64,000 nt of DNA from Ceratodon purpureus (taxonomy: Eukaryota > Streptophyta > Bryopsida > Pseudoditrichales > Ditrichaceae): assembly GCA_014871385.1 (NCBI GenBank), contig CM026425.1, positions 10,081,105-10,145,104 of the forward strand. Direction: 5' to 3'. Shown here piece after piece: positions 1 to 12,610 of this stretch. Both the position numbers and the translations under genes were made by a program. Under the pieces are notes generated by a model that saw only the letters and a program-made list of their open reading frames with translations, was not told the DNA's origin and ran no database searches. How positions within the stretch are numbered: the first letter of the stretch is position 1; every line of letters begins with the position of its first letter.

Positions 1-697
1 CGGAATGGGTATATCTTAGCGTGGGGATGATAGCGATGGTTTTGGAAGAGGAGGCGGGTTTAGGGGAGCGCTGTGTGGTAGGCGCGGGGGCTTGACCAGG
101 ACAGATATTGGGAAGGATTCCGTCGACTCCCAACTGGGCGCGGTGGTGGGGTCGGGGGGTCGGACCGGGGACCCTTCGACCGTGGATCACGCACCACTTG
201 CGGACGAATGAGTCTTCGCTTGAGATACTTGTGTGCGACGCATTCCGGAGTTGGTAGGGTTCGGACTCCGGAGTAGAAAACTTGACCAGAAGAATGATCG
301 GTTGTGTTTGGCGAAGGAGCTCATTCTTGGGCTTGTTGTCAATGTGGTTCATTCTCGGGAGATAACTTCCACATGTTCTCCTTTTTTTCCCTTACCTTCA
401 GGGGGCACTTCCTTGTTTGACCAAATCCGCTACTTATACTTTGAATTAAAGCTGATGTTTGAGGAGCGAAGGTGGAGTTAATCCATGAAGTAGGTCAAAA
501 GTGGTTTGATTTACATGTGATTGGCGAGAGAAGGGGAGAGAGAGTCGCTAGAGGTGAAGAGCATTCATAGAATCTAGGATTTCAAATGAAAAGAGGCTAT
601 TCCGGCTTGGTGTAGGTGGATATCCAAGCTCAATGGCATTTCAAAATGAGAAGTAACATTCAAATGGTCTTTATGGAGATGACTCAAGTGTGAACAT
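1..697. other. Unassigned sequence, no gene recognised
   Basis: No open frame here resembles a known protein. The first 250 bases are GC-richer than what follows and could be the end of a transcribed unit or element cut by the window edge. Bases ~470-560 resemble ~55555-55650 (gtggagtt-a-tccatgaa, then gtcaaa-gt, then a GAGA-rich run), which points to an old dispersed repeat. Confidence 0.4.
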
Positions 698-1379
698 TAC
701 TGTAGGTTACTAGCAGTTTGGGCTCTGTTTTGCCCAATAACTAATTAAAGTGCAAAAGTGGTTAGGGAGTTTGAAAAATAATATCTCAAAGTTAGGCAGT
801 TTTAACTTACACTTTGCAATGTACTCTTCAGAACCATCACATTCCATTACTAACACCATAATTTAATTAATTTTTTTTTTGGGGCAAAGACAGTCAAGAT
901 TTTCCATAAAATTTAGGCAGATTTATAATTAATTATTTTCTGCCTAAGGTATAGAATTGTGTCGCGATAAATGACTTCTAAATTCTATTATCCTTGAGGT
1001 AAAATGAAAAACCTGTGATTTTTAATCATTGCATTCCACATGTGAGTTTGTTTGGAATAAGATTTGGGTGTATGGAAGGGATTATATACTATACCATAAG
1101 ATAAGTTGTGATAATTGGGCTTGGTGCTTTAGGTGTTGGAAATATGTATGGGACAAGGTACATTTTCAAGTTGACAGTAGATTTACTGTAGGAGAAGTAC
1201 CTGTAGTAGGGCTTGCCGCCCACAGTTCCACAGTGATATTTGTGAAAGTAACTAATGCACATTGCCCATTGCCTATTGTATATCAGTTTCCTCACTTGCA
1301 GGAATCTTCTTTTAGGAACAGAAATTTCTAGCTAGATCAGTTAAATTTCTTAGATATGTACTGATTAAATTGTCATGAC

Positions 1380-1860
1380 CTGAAGTACCTTCTTAGGTGG
1401 AAGCACTATATCCCATCACTTTTGAAGCTTCCTGGCTTGGAAATTGGGCATGACATCTTGGAAAAAAATTTGCCAAAATTTGGCAAACATAAAGGATATT
1501 GAGTGGAAAAGAGCACATTGTCTGAGTCGTATTTAATTTATAGGACTTTGTAAAGGTTTACAATCATAGAAACTAGTCCACCAGAATTATGTAAAAGGAC
1601 CAAAAACCAAAAAGAAGTCATATTGATTTACACTATTTTTTTATTTTTTTTTTTGAAGACATGTAATAAAATTTTATTACTGCAAAAGGAGATACATCTG
1701 CCAAGAGCCCCAGGGGCCCCGGACGATTTACACTACTTTCAGTCATTTGTGCACCTGGGCTGAGGGGTTGGTCCTTCCCTCTTGCTGGTACTCCTACCTC
1801 AGGTAGCATTTTGCATACCCTCAACAAATTAATCATTCCTCCTGAACTACCGGTAATCAC
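1380..1860. repeat. Dispersed repeat, copy 1 (partner at 12218-12610)
   Basis: This stretch aligns by eye with 12218-12610 in the same orientation. Shared landmarks in order are GGTGGAAGCAC, CCATCACT, TTGGGCA-GA, GGATATTG, GTAAAGGTTT / GTAAAAGGTTT, GAAGTCAT-TTGATTT and TTTGTGCAC / TCTGTGCAC. It sits inside the 2.9-kb inverted-repeat element and is interrupted by the small insertion at 1636-1724, which copy 2 lacks. Neither copy holds a convincing coding frame. Confidence 0.6.
1636..1724 (-). mobile_element. 5'-truncated LINE-like retroposon end with poly(A) and 11-bp target duplication
   Basis: Read on the minus strand, an ~70-base GC-rich stretch carries AATAAA and ends, about 15 bases later, in an A-rich tail (the T run at 1636-1654 on the plus strand). 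It is flanked by an identical 11-base direct repeat, GATTTACACTA, at 1625-1635 and 1725-1735. The related repeat near 12.5 kb has no such insertion. Poly(A), a polyadenylation signal, 5' truncation and target duplication are the hallmarks of LINE-machinery insertion. The family is inferred from the tail only; a SINE or retroposed mRNA end is possible. Confidence 0.65.
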
Positions 1861-3621
1861 TCAATGCACCTAATCTGAGATAAGATCTTTGATACACTAG
1901 GAATTCTGGAATTTCACATGCTTTCTGTTGTGAGGCCATGGATCAATGGAGATAATCTATTTTAGCCCCACCTGAAATGCATAAACTGCATAATTTACTC
2001 ACTAAACCCAGCAAACCAGTGTAAATTCTAGGATTTATGGTTTGGTGCTAGGGTGGCCACAAAGAATACATTGGGAGCGAATTTTTGGCTTCATGAAAAA
2101 AAATTATAGAGAAGCCCTTTGGCAATCCCTGTTATTTTCCCACTAATTTCGGGTATTATGTAGTTTTATGTCATTGGACACCTTAAAAAGTGCAATTTGT
2201 TGGGGGAATGATGGCTTCCTCCAAGTTACATGTTGGGTAATTTTTGGCTTCGACCAATCAATGATTTTAGGACTTTATAGCCAAATATAGCCAATTTCTA
2301 TTTTTATTTCGCCATTAGGCACCATTTTGCCAGTAAAAGAAACACTGCAACAAACAGACAGAAAATTGCCCTGAATTATTACGTATGTCAAGCTTGTGTG
2401 CTGCCCATAGGCAGCTGGTATTACTGGTACTAGTGTAACTTACTCCAACCGCTGAAGAATTATTAGCAGCTTAGGCAGAAAATGATTCTTTACAAGTCTG
2501 CTTAACCCCTAAAAATCCAGCCGGTTTTGGAGGTTCCAAAACTTAAAACAACCATTTTTGACCACCTTGTGGGAACGATGGTTTGGACCAAAAAAATTAC
2601 TTTTTTTAGACATCCGACCATAAGTTCTTGTACTTTACCTTCTTTAGAAGTACTAACAAATTTTTCAACCGTTGGATTTTTACCATCTTAGAGATTATAA
2701 CATTCAAAGTTGCCGCAAAACTTTTTTTGGGCATTGCTCAAATGACATAGTCAAAATGGTGTAAAGGGAGAGTTGAAGATTTTTATCCCAAACATTTGGC
2801 TCATATTTTTTTCCATGTAGATAATTAAGTTGGGTACCTCCATGAAAAGTTTTAGAGACTCATTCCTTTTTTAGGACCTTCATAAAAATTGTTTTATAGA
2901 AGCACGTCTAAAAACGTTGATATAGTAAAACATGTATGACATTATGTATACTTGGTTTTAGAAAAATCTAAACGGTGATTAGGTGCCTTTATAATTTTTA
3001 AATTTTTGAGCGAAATTATTTTTGAAAAATTTCAAAATCTCAAATTTTGACGAATTTTGAAAGAAATAATTCAAAAACTTAAAGCTTGTCTTTGTAATTT
3101 TTGGAGGCTGTCCTTTTGAAATTGGTATATTTTTTGATTTGGGTCTCTTTGGAATTTGAGTGGTGATTTGGTTATGAACATATTTCAAGAAAGAAAATTT
3201 TAAAAAGCATAATTTTAAGCTGCCTTTTTTGGACTTGAAACCTAAAATTTCCAGATGAAGGTCTTATAATTGGAATTTGGCTTTGAAAATTTTACGACAT
3301 ATACTTTGCAGTATAGGGAGCATCTAGTAAAAATCTTAGGCAAAAATATTAATTTTACCCCCTTCATCTTGGCTACCCAAAATTGCAAAAAGCCGTTTTA
3401 GCTTTCCTGGATTTTTGGAGGTTAAGTTTTCTGGGAAATTCTTGACTCTGTTTGGCCAAAAAAATTAAAATAAATCATAGTGATGGTAGTGGAATGTGAT
3501 GGTTTTGAGTAATACACTACAAAGTGTAAGTTAAAACTGCCCAACTTTGAGGTGTTATTTTTTGGATTGCCTAACCACTTTTTGCACTTTATTGTGCCCA
3601 AGCTACTAATAACTTGCGGTA

Positions 3622-5960
3622 TTCAATCAGCCTAGCCGGAGGAAAACCTATTACAAGAGATAATAATGGGCTGATGTTTTTAGTTACTCGAGCCGCTGGG
3701 ACTTCCGGTGTGGCCGTGGTATGAAACCCATCAGAGTTCGGAGCACAAGGATCCCAAGAGAGAGTATCACTTGGATACCTAGGTGACAATTAGCTTATAC
3801 TGAGGATACCGAAGATACTGAGGATACCGAGGTTATATTGACAATTATATTGACAATTGTGTTGGCTAAACTTGGCAATATACATAAAATTTCTTTTTAT
3901 TTAGATTTTCTGAAAATTTGGATATCATTTATTTGAAATGGCTACACATTTTCTGTACAATATACTAGCTATTAGTAGGTTATAAATCTCTATATGGATT
4001 AATTATTTTATCAGAAACAAAATTGGAATCCATAAGTAATTTACAAAATTTAACCCCTAACGCCCAAACGACCAAAAATTGGTCAATCTCATTTTTCCAA
4101 GTTCCATAACTGTCATCCAAATGACAATTTTTCATCCATTTCTTTTCATGTTGTAAAGTTGTGGAGGATCTATCTAACCTCATCAATGAATTCTCAAAAT
4201 GATGATTTCGTGAATTTAGGTGCTTCCTTAAAGTCAAAAAGATCAATATCGTGTGTGTATTCAAAAATTCCTTAAAACAGACAGTTGAAATACAATTTTG
4301 ACTATCGGAATGATCTTTTTTTCATTTGGGGTAAACTAATGAAATGTAGCTTTACAAATCTAATTTTCAGCCCAATTTAAAATTTTGAAAAATACCTAAA
4401 ATTGAGTAATTTATAGCTGGTATAAGATGAAGGGGTATAACCGAGGCTATTTCTTGATTTTCCACTGTTTTAGGTTTTTTCATCATATTTTTGGATACAA
4501 ACATAATTTTTGAGCACGGTAACTAGTATAAGGTTTTTGGTTTTCATATACATCTATGGTCAATATTTCGTAATTTTTTGGTATAATCCATATTTGATAT
4601 GAATTTTCTTTGTTTGTTTTCATTTGAAAATTTATATTAATTACATTATGAGACCATTAATTTTGAAAAAATTATTGCTCAAGGATTACATGTGTATTTG
4701 TCTAAGAAAAATTTAAAATTCATATTTTATATTATTTATAGTGGAAAAGTAGCGCATCCAAAGTCAAAGTCTATTTCCGTGGTCATAGGCTCAGGCATTT
4801 GTGGGTTAACTTCAAAAATAGACGAGTGTATTAGTATTCTCATATAGAGAAATGGGTTTCATTAATGAGGAAGAAGGTGAAATGAATATTTATGGTGAAA
4901 AAGATAAAATTCTGGGACAATTCTATTGTTATTTAAAATTTGGAAGATGAATTTGAAATTTGAAGATTGCCATTGAATATTCCTAGTGCTACTTTAAATA
5001 TCCAAATCACTATCATTCTATGGACATATCGTTATCCTTAAAGCTAACTTGAGTTTTTGAAAAATACCACAAATATTGTTTTATCACATTATTTTCTACT
5101 CCAAATAATTAGGATGCATGGAAAAACTTTCTAGTCTCTTAACACAAAGAGTGTTAATTTTTTCATAGAAAATCAAAATAAAAGTAATATTATCTTGACT
5201 TAAACAAAACACCAACTCGTATATGTTGAAGAAGGAGAGATCACCAAACTTTCCCATGTTTAATAGTTATTTAAAAACCTTTAAAGAAACTTATGTTCAA
5301 TCAAAGTTCATCGGTATCTAAGTCAAACACCAAACGGCTTTACGAACACCTCTAAGGACATCTTAAATCCATTCCCGTCAACAGCTCTCCCAACGGAGCT
5401 TGACGGGACCTTGGATGAATAACAAGAGGACATACCGGGAGGTCCTTACAATAGACTTCTGTGAAGGGGTCCCGAGATCCATTCCATGTGTACTTGTGGC
5501 GGGTAGTGGTCCGCGTTGTTACACACAAATAGTTGTGGGCCCTAACTCTTTAAAACAAACTATCTTCAACTTCACTATAGCATTGACTTACTGTTAGTGT
5601 AATGACTACATTTCCTGGCAAAGCTAGAGTTTTTACAAAGACCGGCAACTTAATGGCAAGTCCCAGTAGTTTAGACGGAGGGATTCAGAGCCCGTTGGAG
5701 CGCGGTATCGGTTGCGGGCCCGCCATGCACCGTTTGTGAGAGGAGTTGGCGAGCCCCCCACAGATGCTCCATGGTAAACTGGCGTACGACCGCCACAATA
5801 AGGATTTAGCAACATTAGGCATGTAGTTGTATTTTGTAACTATTTTTCAGTGATAAAACTTAAAATTTAAAGAAGACAGAAGGTGGAATCATAAATTTCG
5901 GACATGATATGAATTAATTACAGAATTTTAAAGGGCGTCGCCACTAATATCCTATGTCTG
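3622..5960. other. Gene-free AT-rich stretch with a GC-richer block at 5.4-5.8 kb
   Basis: Bases 3622-5330 are AT-rich without a recognisable gene. A minus-strand frame at 3980-4264 is open but matches nothing I know. Bases ~5330-5820 are noticeably GC-richer and include short open frames on both strands that look non-coding. They could be a degraded element. Confidence 0.4.
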
Positions 5961-5968
5961 CCACCAGA

Positions 5969-6017
5969 GTATTCATAGATTGGGGGCGTTCATAAATAGG
6001 GTATTCATAGATTGGGG
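5969..6017 (+). promoter_or_regulatory. 17-bp direct repeat upstream of RECA
   Basis: GTATTCATAGATTGGGG occurs at 5969-5985 and exactly again at 6001-6017, a spacing of 32 bases or about three helical turns. It lies ~455 bases upstream of the RECA start codon, in the likely promoter or leader. A paired factor-binding site is possible but unproven; a chance small duplication is the alternative. Confidence 0.35.
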
Positions 6018-6471
6018 AATGCCACTTCTGAGGATGGCGGTCATAGAAAACTGGCGGTTATAGGCCAATTTACCATAATGCCTTGGAAAACAACCATCAT
6101 TGCCACTCATCCCCATTCACACCCTCACTCAAACACAAACAACAGGAGCAAACAGTTGCCAAGTCATCACCATTCGGATCAAGTGTACCCATTCTGATTG
6201 GCAACTACAAGTTCATCAGCAAGCTGTGGCACATCTTTCATATTTTATCATTCAAGTTCATCCTAAAAATCACATCCCACAGTCCTCAGCCTAAAATCTC
6301 CTCAAACACCTCAACAAACAAATCACCGCCATTCTCATCTACAAATGTCTGCAAAGGTGCCGCCATTTCACCCAAGTTGGTGTCAACTCTAGACTCTTTT
6401 GCTTGAACCACACTGGTTTCAGAAGGCGGTAATCTGGAAGGAATTCCTGGAAGAGGAGAATTGCAACTGCC

Positions 6472-9400
6472 ATGGCTGCAACATCTCTGCACTGGAGTTG
6501 CTGCTTCTTCCCTTCCGAGTAAGTTAATCTCATCGATGACATTTCATTTTTCTAGATAGTCAATCCTTGTTGAAAACTGTCACCTTTGAGACGGTTTCAT
6601 TTGGGTTGAAATGAGTGTGTGAAGTTTTGTTGGAGTTTTCGTTTTTTGGGGGTGATTGGATTTGGGATGAGTAGTTTTGGTGGTTCTGGATTAGGGCTGG
6701 ATTGGTTCATGCTGCTTTGAGAATGGTGATTCTAATGAGGTGTTGATTGGTGTGAGTTTCGGAGCTTGAGAGAGATTTGAATGCATTCTGAATGCAATGC
6801 TTGCCAGTGTCACCACATTTGGTTTGCTAGAACCTTATTTAGGTTTTTGGTTGAGAATTATGCGTTGCTCTTACAATTTCGTGCAGTGTGATCGGAAGGT
6901 CATCCCAGCGCATCAGTATTTGGATTTTCCATGTTGTGGAGTTGGACAGAATGAACCTGAGATGAATTTCGATAGCCATGGGTTTGGCAGTTGGGGTTTT
7001 AGATAGAGGCTTAAACCCTAATGACTGGCGAGCCATTATGAGACTAATGGTTAGAATGACAATGTTTTGAGTGTTTAGGTTAATTCTTGGGGGTTGATTT
7101 GAGATGCAGGGATGCTGTGGAAGGCAATGGGAGAGTGCAAAGTGGGATGTTGGCTGTGCCCATAAACCTGCGTATGGCAGGCCTGGCGCAACAGGGGTCA
7201 TGTTCCATCAGGCGGTGCAAGACTGGTGGGGTTCGGAAGCTGTCTGGGTCTGCTCTGCAAGCAAGAGCTAAGAAAAGATCATATGATCCCAATCCTGAAG
7301 ATGACTTGTCTGATGACCAGCTTCATTCGTCTGACGGCAGGGTATAACTTACTTTGCATTACCCGTCTTTTGGAACTGTGTTTAATCTTGTGAAATATTC
7401 TTATACTTGTACAATCATGAAGCTCTGTAGTATGTTGAGAGGTGCAGAGGAGCTGCCTGTTGAACATGTCTGGTTCCAGCTGAATTTTTGTATGTCAAGT
7501 AGCTCAAAGTGAATATCGTTTTGTGATCTTGAAGTTCATGCTCTGTTTGGTGGCAGCAAAAGGCGTTGGAAGCTGCAATGCATGACATCAATGGGTCGTT
7601 TGGCAAAGGAAGCGTGGCCGTGCTTGGCCGTGCTGGTGGAGCTCTTGTGTGAGTTTTAGTACATTTTCCATGAGTGTTTGACTTCATCGCTGTTTGTTGA
7701 CACTGATCAGATAAACGTTCAAATGTTCTCTTGATAGAGTGGGTGTTGACTATGTTATAGTACATTTGACGTTACTAAAGAATGTTCTGGTTCTTTATAC
7801 GTACAGGTGAAGCATCCTTGTTCCTCATGAAGGATGATTTAGCTTATGTCATTAATGTACCTGCGGATAAGAAATGTGCTTATGAAACAGTGTACATTCT
7901 CTTGTGAGTGAGGATTAAGTTTTTAAGGTACGCCTGTTGCAGAGAGACATTTCCTAGTGGCTGCCTTACTTTGGATCTTGCACTCGGTGGAGGTTATCCC
8001 AAAGGGCGAATTGTAGAGGTTCGTTTTTTTCTGTTTTTAGTGCAAGTAGCTTCACCAGGATGACATTCTACATTTGCCCCTCAGTGTGCTTATTTTTTCA
8101 TGCTTCACCATTCTCGTTTGCTTTGTTAGCTAACTGGCGTTCTAATTCTCATCTTATTTGCAGATATATGGTCCAGAAAGCAGTGGGAAAACGACATTGG
8201 CACTTCATGCTATAGCTGAAATACAGGCAAGCTCACCGTAGCTATCAAACTGATTTGTTTTAGGTCGATTAATTCCCTTAGCTTGCCAATCAAAACTTGA
8301 ACCAAATGTGATGATTTTTGCCTTGTTTGGATGGGTATTGTAGAGTCTAAAGTGCACGTTATATTATATTTGATTTCAATACGTTTGGTATGACTATGTT
8401 GGGAGGTGTTTGTGTCCAATTTTGTATTCAACGTCTCATTTGATTTGGATACTTTTGAAAGCAGAAGCAAGGTGGTAATGCAATGTTGGTGGACGCTGAG
8501 CATTGCTTTGATCCCTATTATTCGAAGAATCTAGGTGTTGACGTGGAAAACTTGATCGTGTGTCAACCCGATAGTGGTGAAATGGCTCTAGAAAGTAATA
8601 CGCCTCTCATTTTAATTTTTTTTACTAAATACTGGATTTAACACAGCAGCAGTTTCTTATCGCACCTCTGAGTCTGCTTTTAACCGAATTTCGCATATAT
8701 TTTTCGTTGGATGCATTCTCTAGTCTTGATTCTTGGTAGAGGATTCTGTAATTGGAGCGACCTTCAACATGTTTTGCAGTAACCACTTAGTTCTCGGATA
8801 CGTTGGAAGTTTTGTTTCTGCTGATCACAATCAAGCTGATTTATGCGTGTTTATCAGCTGCTGACAGAATGTGTCGATCTGGCGCTGTGGACATAATCGT
8901 TATTGACTCCGTTTCTGCACTCACTCCCCGAGCTGAGATTGAGGTATTGTATTGTACGAAGGATTTATTGTCTAAAAGTTGACAAACATGCCCTTAGCTT
9001 TCCTTGTTAGCATGGCCCATAAGTCTAAGTGTTTCTTCAATACCTTTTGTTGTTTTTAGTTTGCCCTTAAGGTCGTATTCGTTCCTTTCTAGTCCTTTTC
9101 ATCTCCTGGGATGGTTTGATAATATGAAAATGGAGTTAGTTTGGCCTTTCTCATTACTGACATATGATTCTGAGTACTCACAAGGAGCTCCTTGAGTCCG
9201 CAGGGAGAGATTGGAATGCAACAAATGGGACTACAGGCTCGTTTAATGAGTCAGGCTCTTCGGAAAATGTCCACCAATGCGGCACGAGCTGGGTGCACGA
9301 TTATATTTTTGAATCAAATACGATACAAGGTTAGTGACATTTAGTCTGAAAATGTGAGATATGAGAGCGTTACTGCAAATTCTCTGATTTCACGAAACTT

Positions 9401-11005
9401 CAAATCATGTCTCTTGTTGCCCAGCATATTTGTGAACTCTATGTTGTTGAGTCAGCTTTCTGTGTGTTATATATTTGTTCATTCTGTCATGGTAAATACA
9501 CAGTCACTCCTCACCGAGGTAGTCAATGAATCCTATTGAGACGTTCTGTCAAATAGTACAATTGGCTTTCAACTTTGCTTCTTAACTTTTGCAGGTGGCG
9601 GTTATGTATGGAAACCCTGAAGTTACAAGTGGTGGTCTAGCTCTTAAGTTCTTTGCTTCCCTCCGCATTGACATTCGCAACATAGGCAAGATTAAGTCGG
9701 TGAGATCCTCATGAACTTTTTATCGTGAAGTTTGTTGTTCAAGAAATATCCAAACCTTCTACTTATTGCTTGCGAACTCTTTGTAGTGAAGCGCAGTATT
9801 TTCATGTCATTGCATATGGTAAATTGGTTTATCCTGAAGTTCTTTGGTTTAGTTATGAGTTTTAACACATTGTGGGTTGGTGCATGGTCGCAGCCAACAG
9901 GGGACGATGATGTTGGCATAAAGTCTCGAGTTCGAGTGCAAAAGAGCAAGGTGAGGGAGCTTTCTTTACACTATTACATTATCTTGGAACCTACGAAGCT
10001 GTGATATAACAAACCTTGATCCTTAGCAACCAACTACGAAGGCATGCCCGAAGAGCTATACTCATCTATTTATGTTATAAATTGTAGGTTTCGAGACCTT
10101 ACAAGCAAGCGGAATTCGACATAATATTTGGCGAAGGCATTTGCAGACTGGTGAGTTTAACCCCCTCCAATACATGTCGTTCGCTGTAATGATCACCTAC
10201 AATCATGTTATCATTCCCTACTTTTCCTGTCAGGAGTGCAATATCTATAAGCATTCTGATAAAGTACAGTGTTTCAAAGCACCAACTTATGATCACTTTA
10301 CTTGTGCACGGCTGAAAAAGGTTCTTCGATAAATTACAAAATTGAGATATCAATGGACACTTTTATGTACAATGACCACTTTTGTATTGTCGTTGCAGGG
10401 GTGCATGCTGGACTCTTCTGAAGCAGTTGGTGTGGTTGTGAGAAAAGGTGCCTGGTACAGTTTTGGAGAGACCAGGTATTTTTTTTAAGCAAAGGCCATG
10501 TATTTGGGTTTTTTTTTTTTTTTTTTTTTCTTTTTTTTGGGTCAGTTTTCTCTGGTTTATTATATCGTTAGGAAGAAGAAATCAGTGTTATTCTGTCATA
10601 TTCATCAACGTTCAAGTTCAAGTTGTGTCCCACACTCTGTGCTTACAGCTGATCCTGATGCAGTATTAACATGATTTGCTGAGTGCAGGTTAGGCCAAGG
10701 GCGAGACAAGGTTGTGCAGTTTCTCCGAGACTACCCAGCAGTATGCGCAGACATTGAAAAGGCATGTACTCACATTGCTTTACTGACCTATTCCTCATCT
10801 CCTGCTGTGCAACCCCATGTATCACTCAAAGAAAAAAAACCAAGGGCTAACCGTGCTCGGCTTTGTGCAGGCTGTTCGAGAAAGAATTGCAGAAATAATG
10901 ACAACAAAACGAGACTACGGTGGTCCCAATAATACTGCTGAAGTTTACGCTGGACTCAATGAGGAGGAGATGCTTAGTGAAGAAAGCTTGGGAGAGCTTG
11001 ACTGA
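6472..11005 (+). CDS. RECA: Plastid-type RecA recombinase, 14 exons, 453 aa
   Basis: DNA-dependent ATPase that pairs and exchanges strands in recombinational repair of organelle DNA. Exons: 6472-6518, 7110-7341, 7557-7648, 7943-8018, 8164-8226, 8465-8594, 8858-8943, 9204-9329, 9595-9699, 9894-9950, 10088-10150, 10399-10475, 10689-10761, 10871-11005. Lengths total 1362 nt and phases match at every junction. Walker [10 protein letters not shown] is at residues 152-160 and Walker B IIVIDS at 226-231. About 86 residues precede the bacterial-like core, starting [11 protein letters not shown] and rich in R, S and A, which suits a transit peptide. [16 protein letters not shown] and WYSFGE resemble plant chloroplast RECA1 more than the mitochondrial type. 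The tail is acidic. Introns 5 (8227-8464) and 13 (10762-10870) start with GC, the rest with GT. The start chosen is the first Met that splices in frame through a GA|GTAAGT donor. Plastid targeting is inferred. Confidence 0.95.
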
Positions 11006-11445
11006 GTGTTAGAAAGATAACCATGTTTCAGAGGTAAAACATTTTGAGAAGCCTTTTTATGTAACCACATTTGATTACTTAAAAAAATTCCTTATCATAT
11101 ACATGTTCCTTATACTTCAACTCTAGAGTTCCAATCAGTAGTTAGTCTTACTTCCAAAAGCACAAACTACACAAGGACTGATAATACGACAATACCTTAT
11201 GACACCCTCTGATTTGGAGTGGCAAGCTTCGTATGCTCAATGCTATGATAATGCAATTGATCAGAAGAGAATGATACATCTCTCCCAAAGTGCAGGTGCA
11301 CAAATGACCTGACCATGATTGATGGTCTTTTTTCTATGCATACAAGAAAGCAGTACTACTGGGAACAGCTAGATCTGGCCCACAAACAATGAGGCTGTTT
11401 ATTGTCTCCTTGTCTGAGTGGGATCAGATGGCATGCCACTTATTA
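11006..11445 (+). other. RECA 3' flank
   Basis: These ~440 bases after the RECA stop codon presumably hold the 3' UTR and polyadenylation region. No open frame or repeat of note was seen. Confidence 0.4.
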
Positions 11446-11758
11446 GGGCCGGTTCAGACTATGCCCAAATTGAGAGGGCGACAGTCACTTTTCTGGACCC
11501 AACGGAAAAAAAAAAGTTTGACCTCTCGACGAAAGTTTGGGTTGAGCATTTAGCTCGACCCAAACTATTGCTTGAGAGGTTGTTACCTTGGCATCATAAT
11601 TTCCTAAAAGAGTTGCTACTTGGGTTTTTTCGGAGCCGACATCTTTTGGACTTTGGCCCATAGTGTGAAAGCTCATAGGCTGGACTTTGGGCATTTCAGC
11701 ATTTTCATTGGTCCAAACCGACAGCCTCTCAAAGTTTGGGCATAGACTAAACTGGCCC
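11446..11758. mobile_element. PIF/Harbinger (Tourist-type) MITE, 313 bp
   Basis: The left end GGGCCGGTTCAGACTATGCC is mirrored at the right end by the reverse complement of GGGCCAGTTTAGTCTATGCC, and the match runs ~33 bases. The element is flanked by TTA on both sides (11443-11445 and 11759-11761), the target duplication typical of PIF/Harbinger elements. An internal hairpin lies at ~11521-11582. It has no coding capacity and is therefore non-autonomous. Confidence 0.85.
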
Positions 11759-12217
11759 TTAGTCTTACAAAGAATTCCAGCTCTTGCCAGCCAATTGATG
11801 AGAACAGTCCCTTTTAGCTTACAGGATTTGGCTGTCAAGTCTGCTAAGTAAACTCTAAGAAAACCCGGCCGTCCTATCAATATGGGAGAGGCAGGCCTAA
11901 ATGCATGAGAAATCACCCCTATGCCATGGGGAAATAGTTCTTTAAATATTGTATCAATGTATTTGTGGGACAGTTATCAGTCTGGTTGGAAAAAGTTAGC
12001 TTAACAAAAACAGTTTCTGTTTCTGGAATAACATACAACACAGTGAATTAGGCTCAAGTATTGGGCTTCTCTTGACATGGATGTACTTGGGTAGTTTGCG
12101 GGAACTAAAAGCTGTTGGTGGCAGTTCTTATGGAACTAATCCACCAAGGACATGGACAGCGAAGGTTGACCGAGGGGCAATTTGCAAGGGACCCCATTCT
12201 TAACTTCATGAGTTCCC
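11759..12217. other. Intergenic
   Basis: No gene recognised. Short open frames on both strands resemble nothing known. Confidence 0.35.
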
Positions 12218-12610
12218 AATCAGTGCAAGGTCCCAAGGTGGAAGCACCAGATTCCATCACTGTCGGAGCCTCTTGGCTGGGGATTTGGGCAAGAAAATCT
12301 TGAAAAATGTACTCCAAAATCCAGCAAGAAGAGGATATTGCGGGAAGAAAAGAACGTTGTTTGTATTTATATTTGATTTCATGTGAATTGTAAAAGGTTT
12401 TATGGATAGAGACTGTTAAAGCGAAACTAAGAGGCTACCAAAACCATGTGCAAGCGAACCAAAACCAAGACAAAGAAGGAGTCATGTTGATTTGACCTAC
12501 TTCCATACTGCCACTTGTTGATTTATGCTAATCCCATTTATCTGTGCACGAAGACTCAGCAGGTGGTCCATCCTAGTTATTGGTGCTTCAACCTCCAACC
12601 TTAATTCATA
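12218..12610. repeat. Dispersed repeat, copy 2 (partner at 1380-1860)
   Basis: This aligns with 1380-1860 through GGTGGAAGCAC, CCATCACT, GGATATTG, AAAGGTTTTATGG and GTCATGTTGATTTGACC. It lacks the poly(A)-tailed insertion of copy 1, so that insertion is younger than the duplication. Its role and family are unknown. Confidence 0.6.

Larger units (their letters stand above)
698..3621. mobile_element. 2.9-kb element with ~200-bp terminal inverted repeats
   Basis: The left arm (~698-915) reads back as the reverse complement of the right arm (~3435-3621). Shared blocks include AAGTGCAAAA-GTGGTTAGG, CAGTTTTAACTTACACTTTG and ACCATCACATTCCA, at roughly 80% identity by eye, with one ~22-base stretch present only on the left. 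Long inverted ends around ~2.5 kb of non-coding interior fit a non-autonomous DNA transposon, Mutator-like or foldback. I found no transposase and no convincing target-site duplication, so the family is open. A LINE-like fragment (1636-1724) inserted later, and bases ~1380-1860 belong to a repeat seen again near 12.2 kb. Confidence 0.7.

Noticed and set aside
6083-6406. Separate small gene upstream of RECA
   Set aside because: Overlapping open frames in three phases, CA-rich composition and position fit promoter/leader sequence of RECA.
10507-10545. Poly(T) tract as a retroposon tail
   Set aside because: It lies within a RECA intron with no target duplication or adjacent element sequence.
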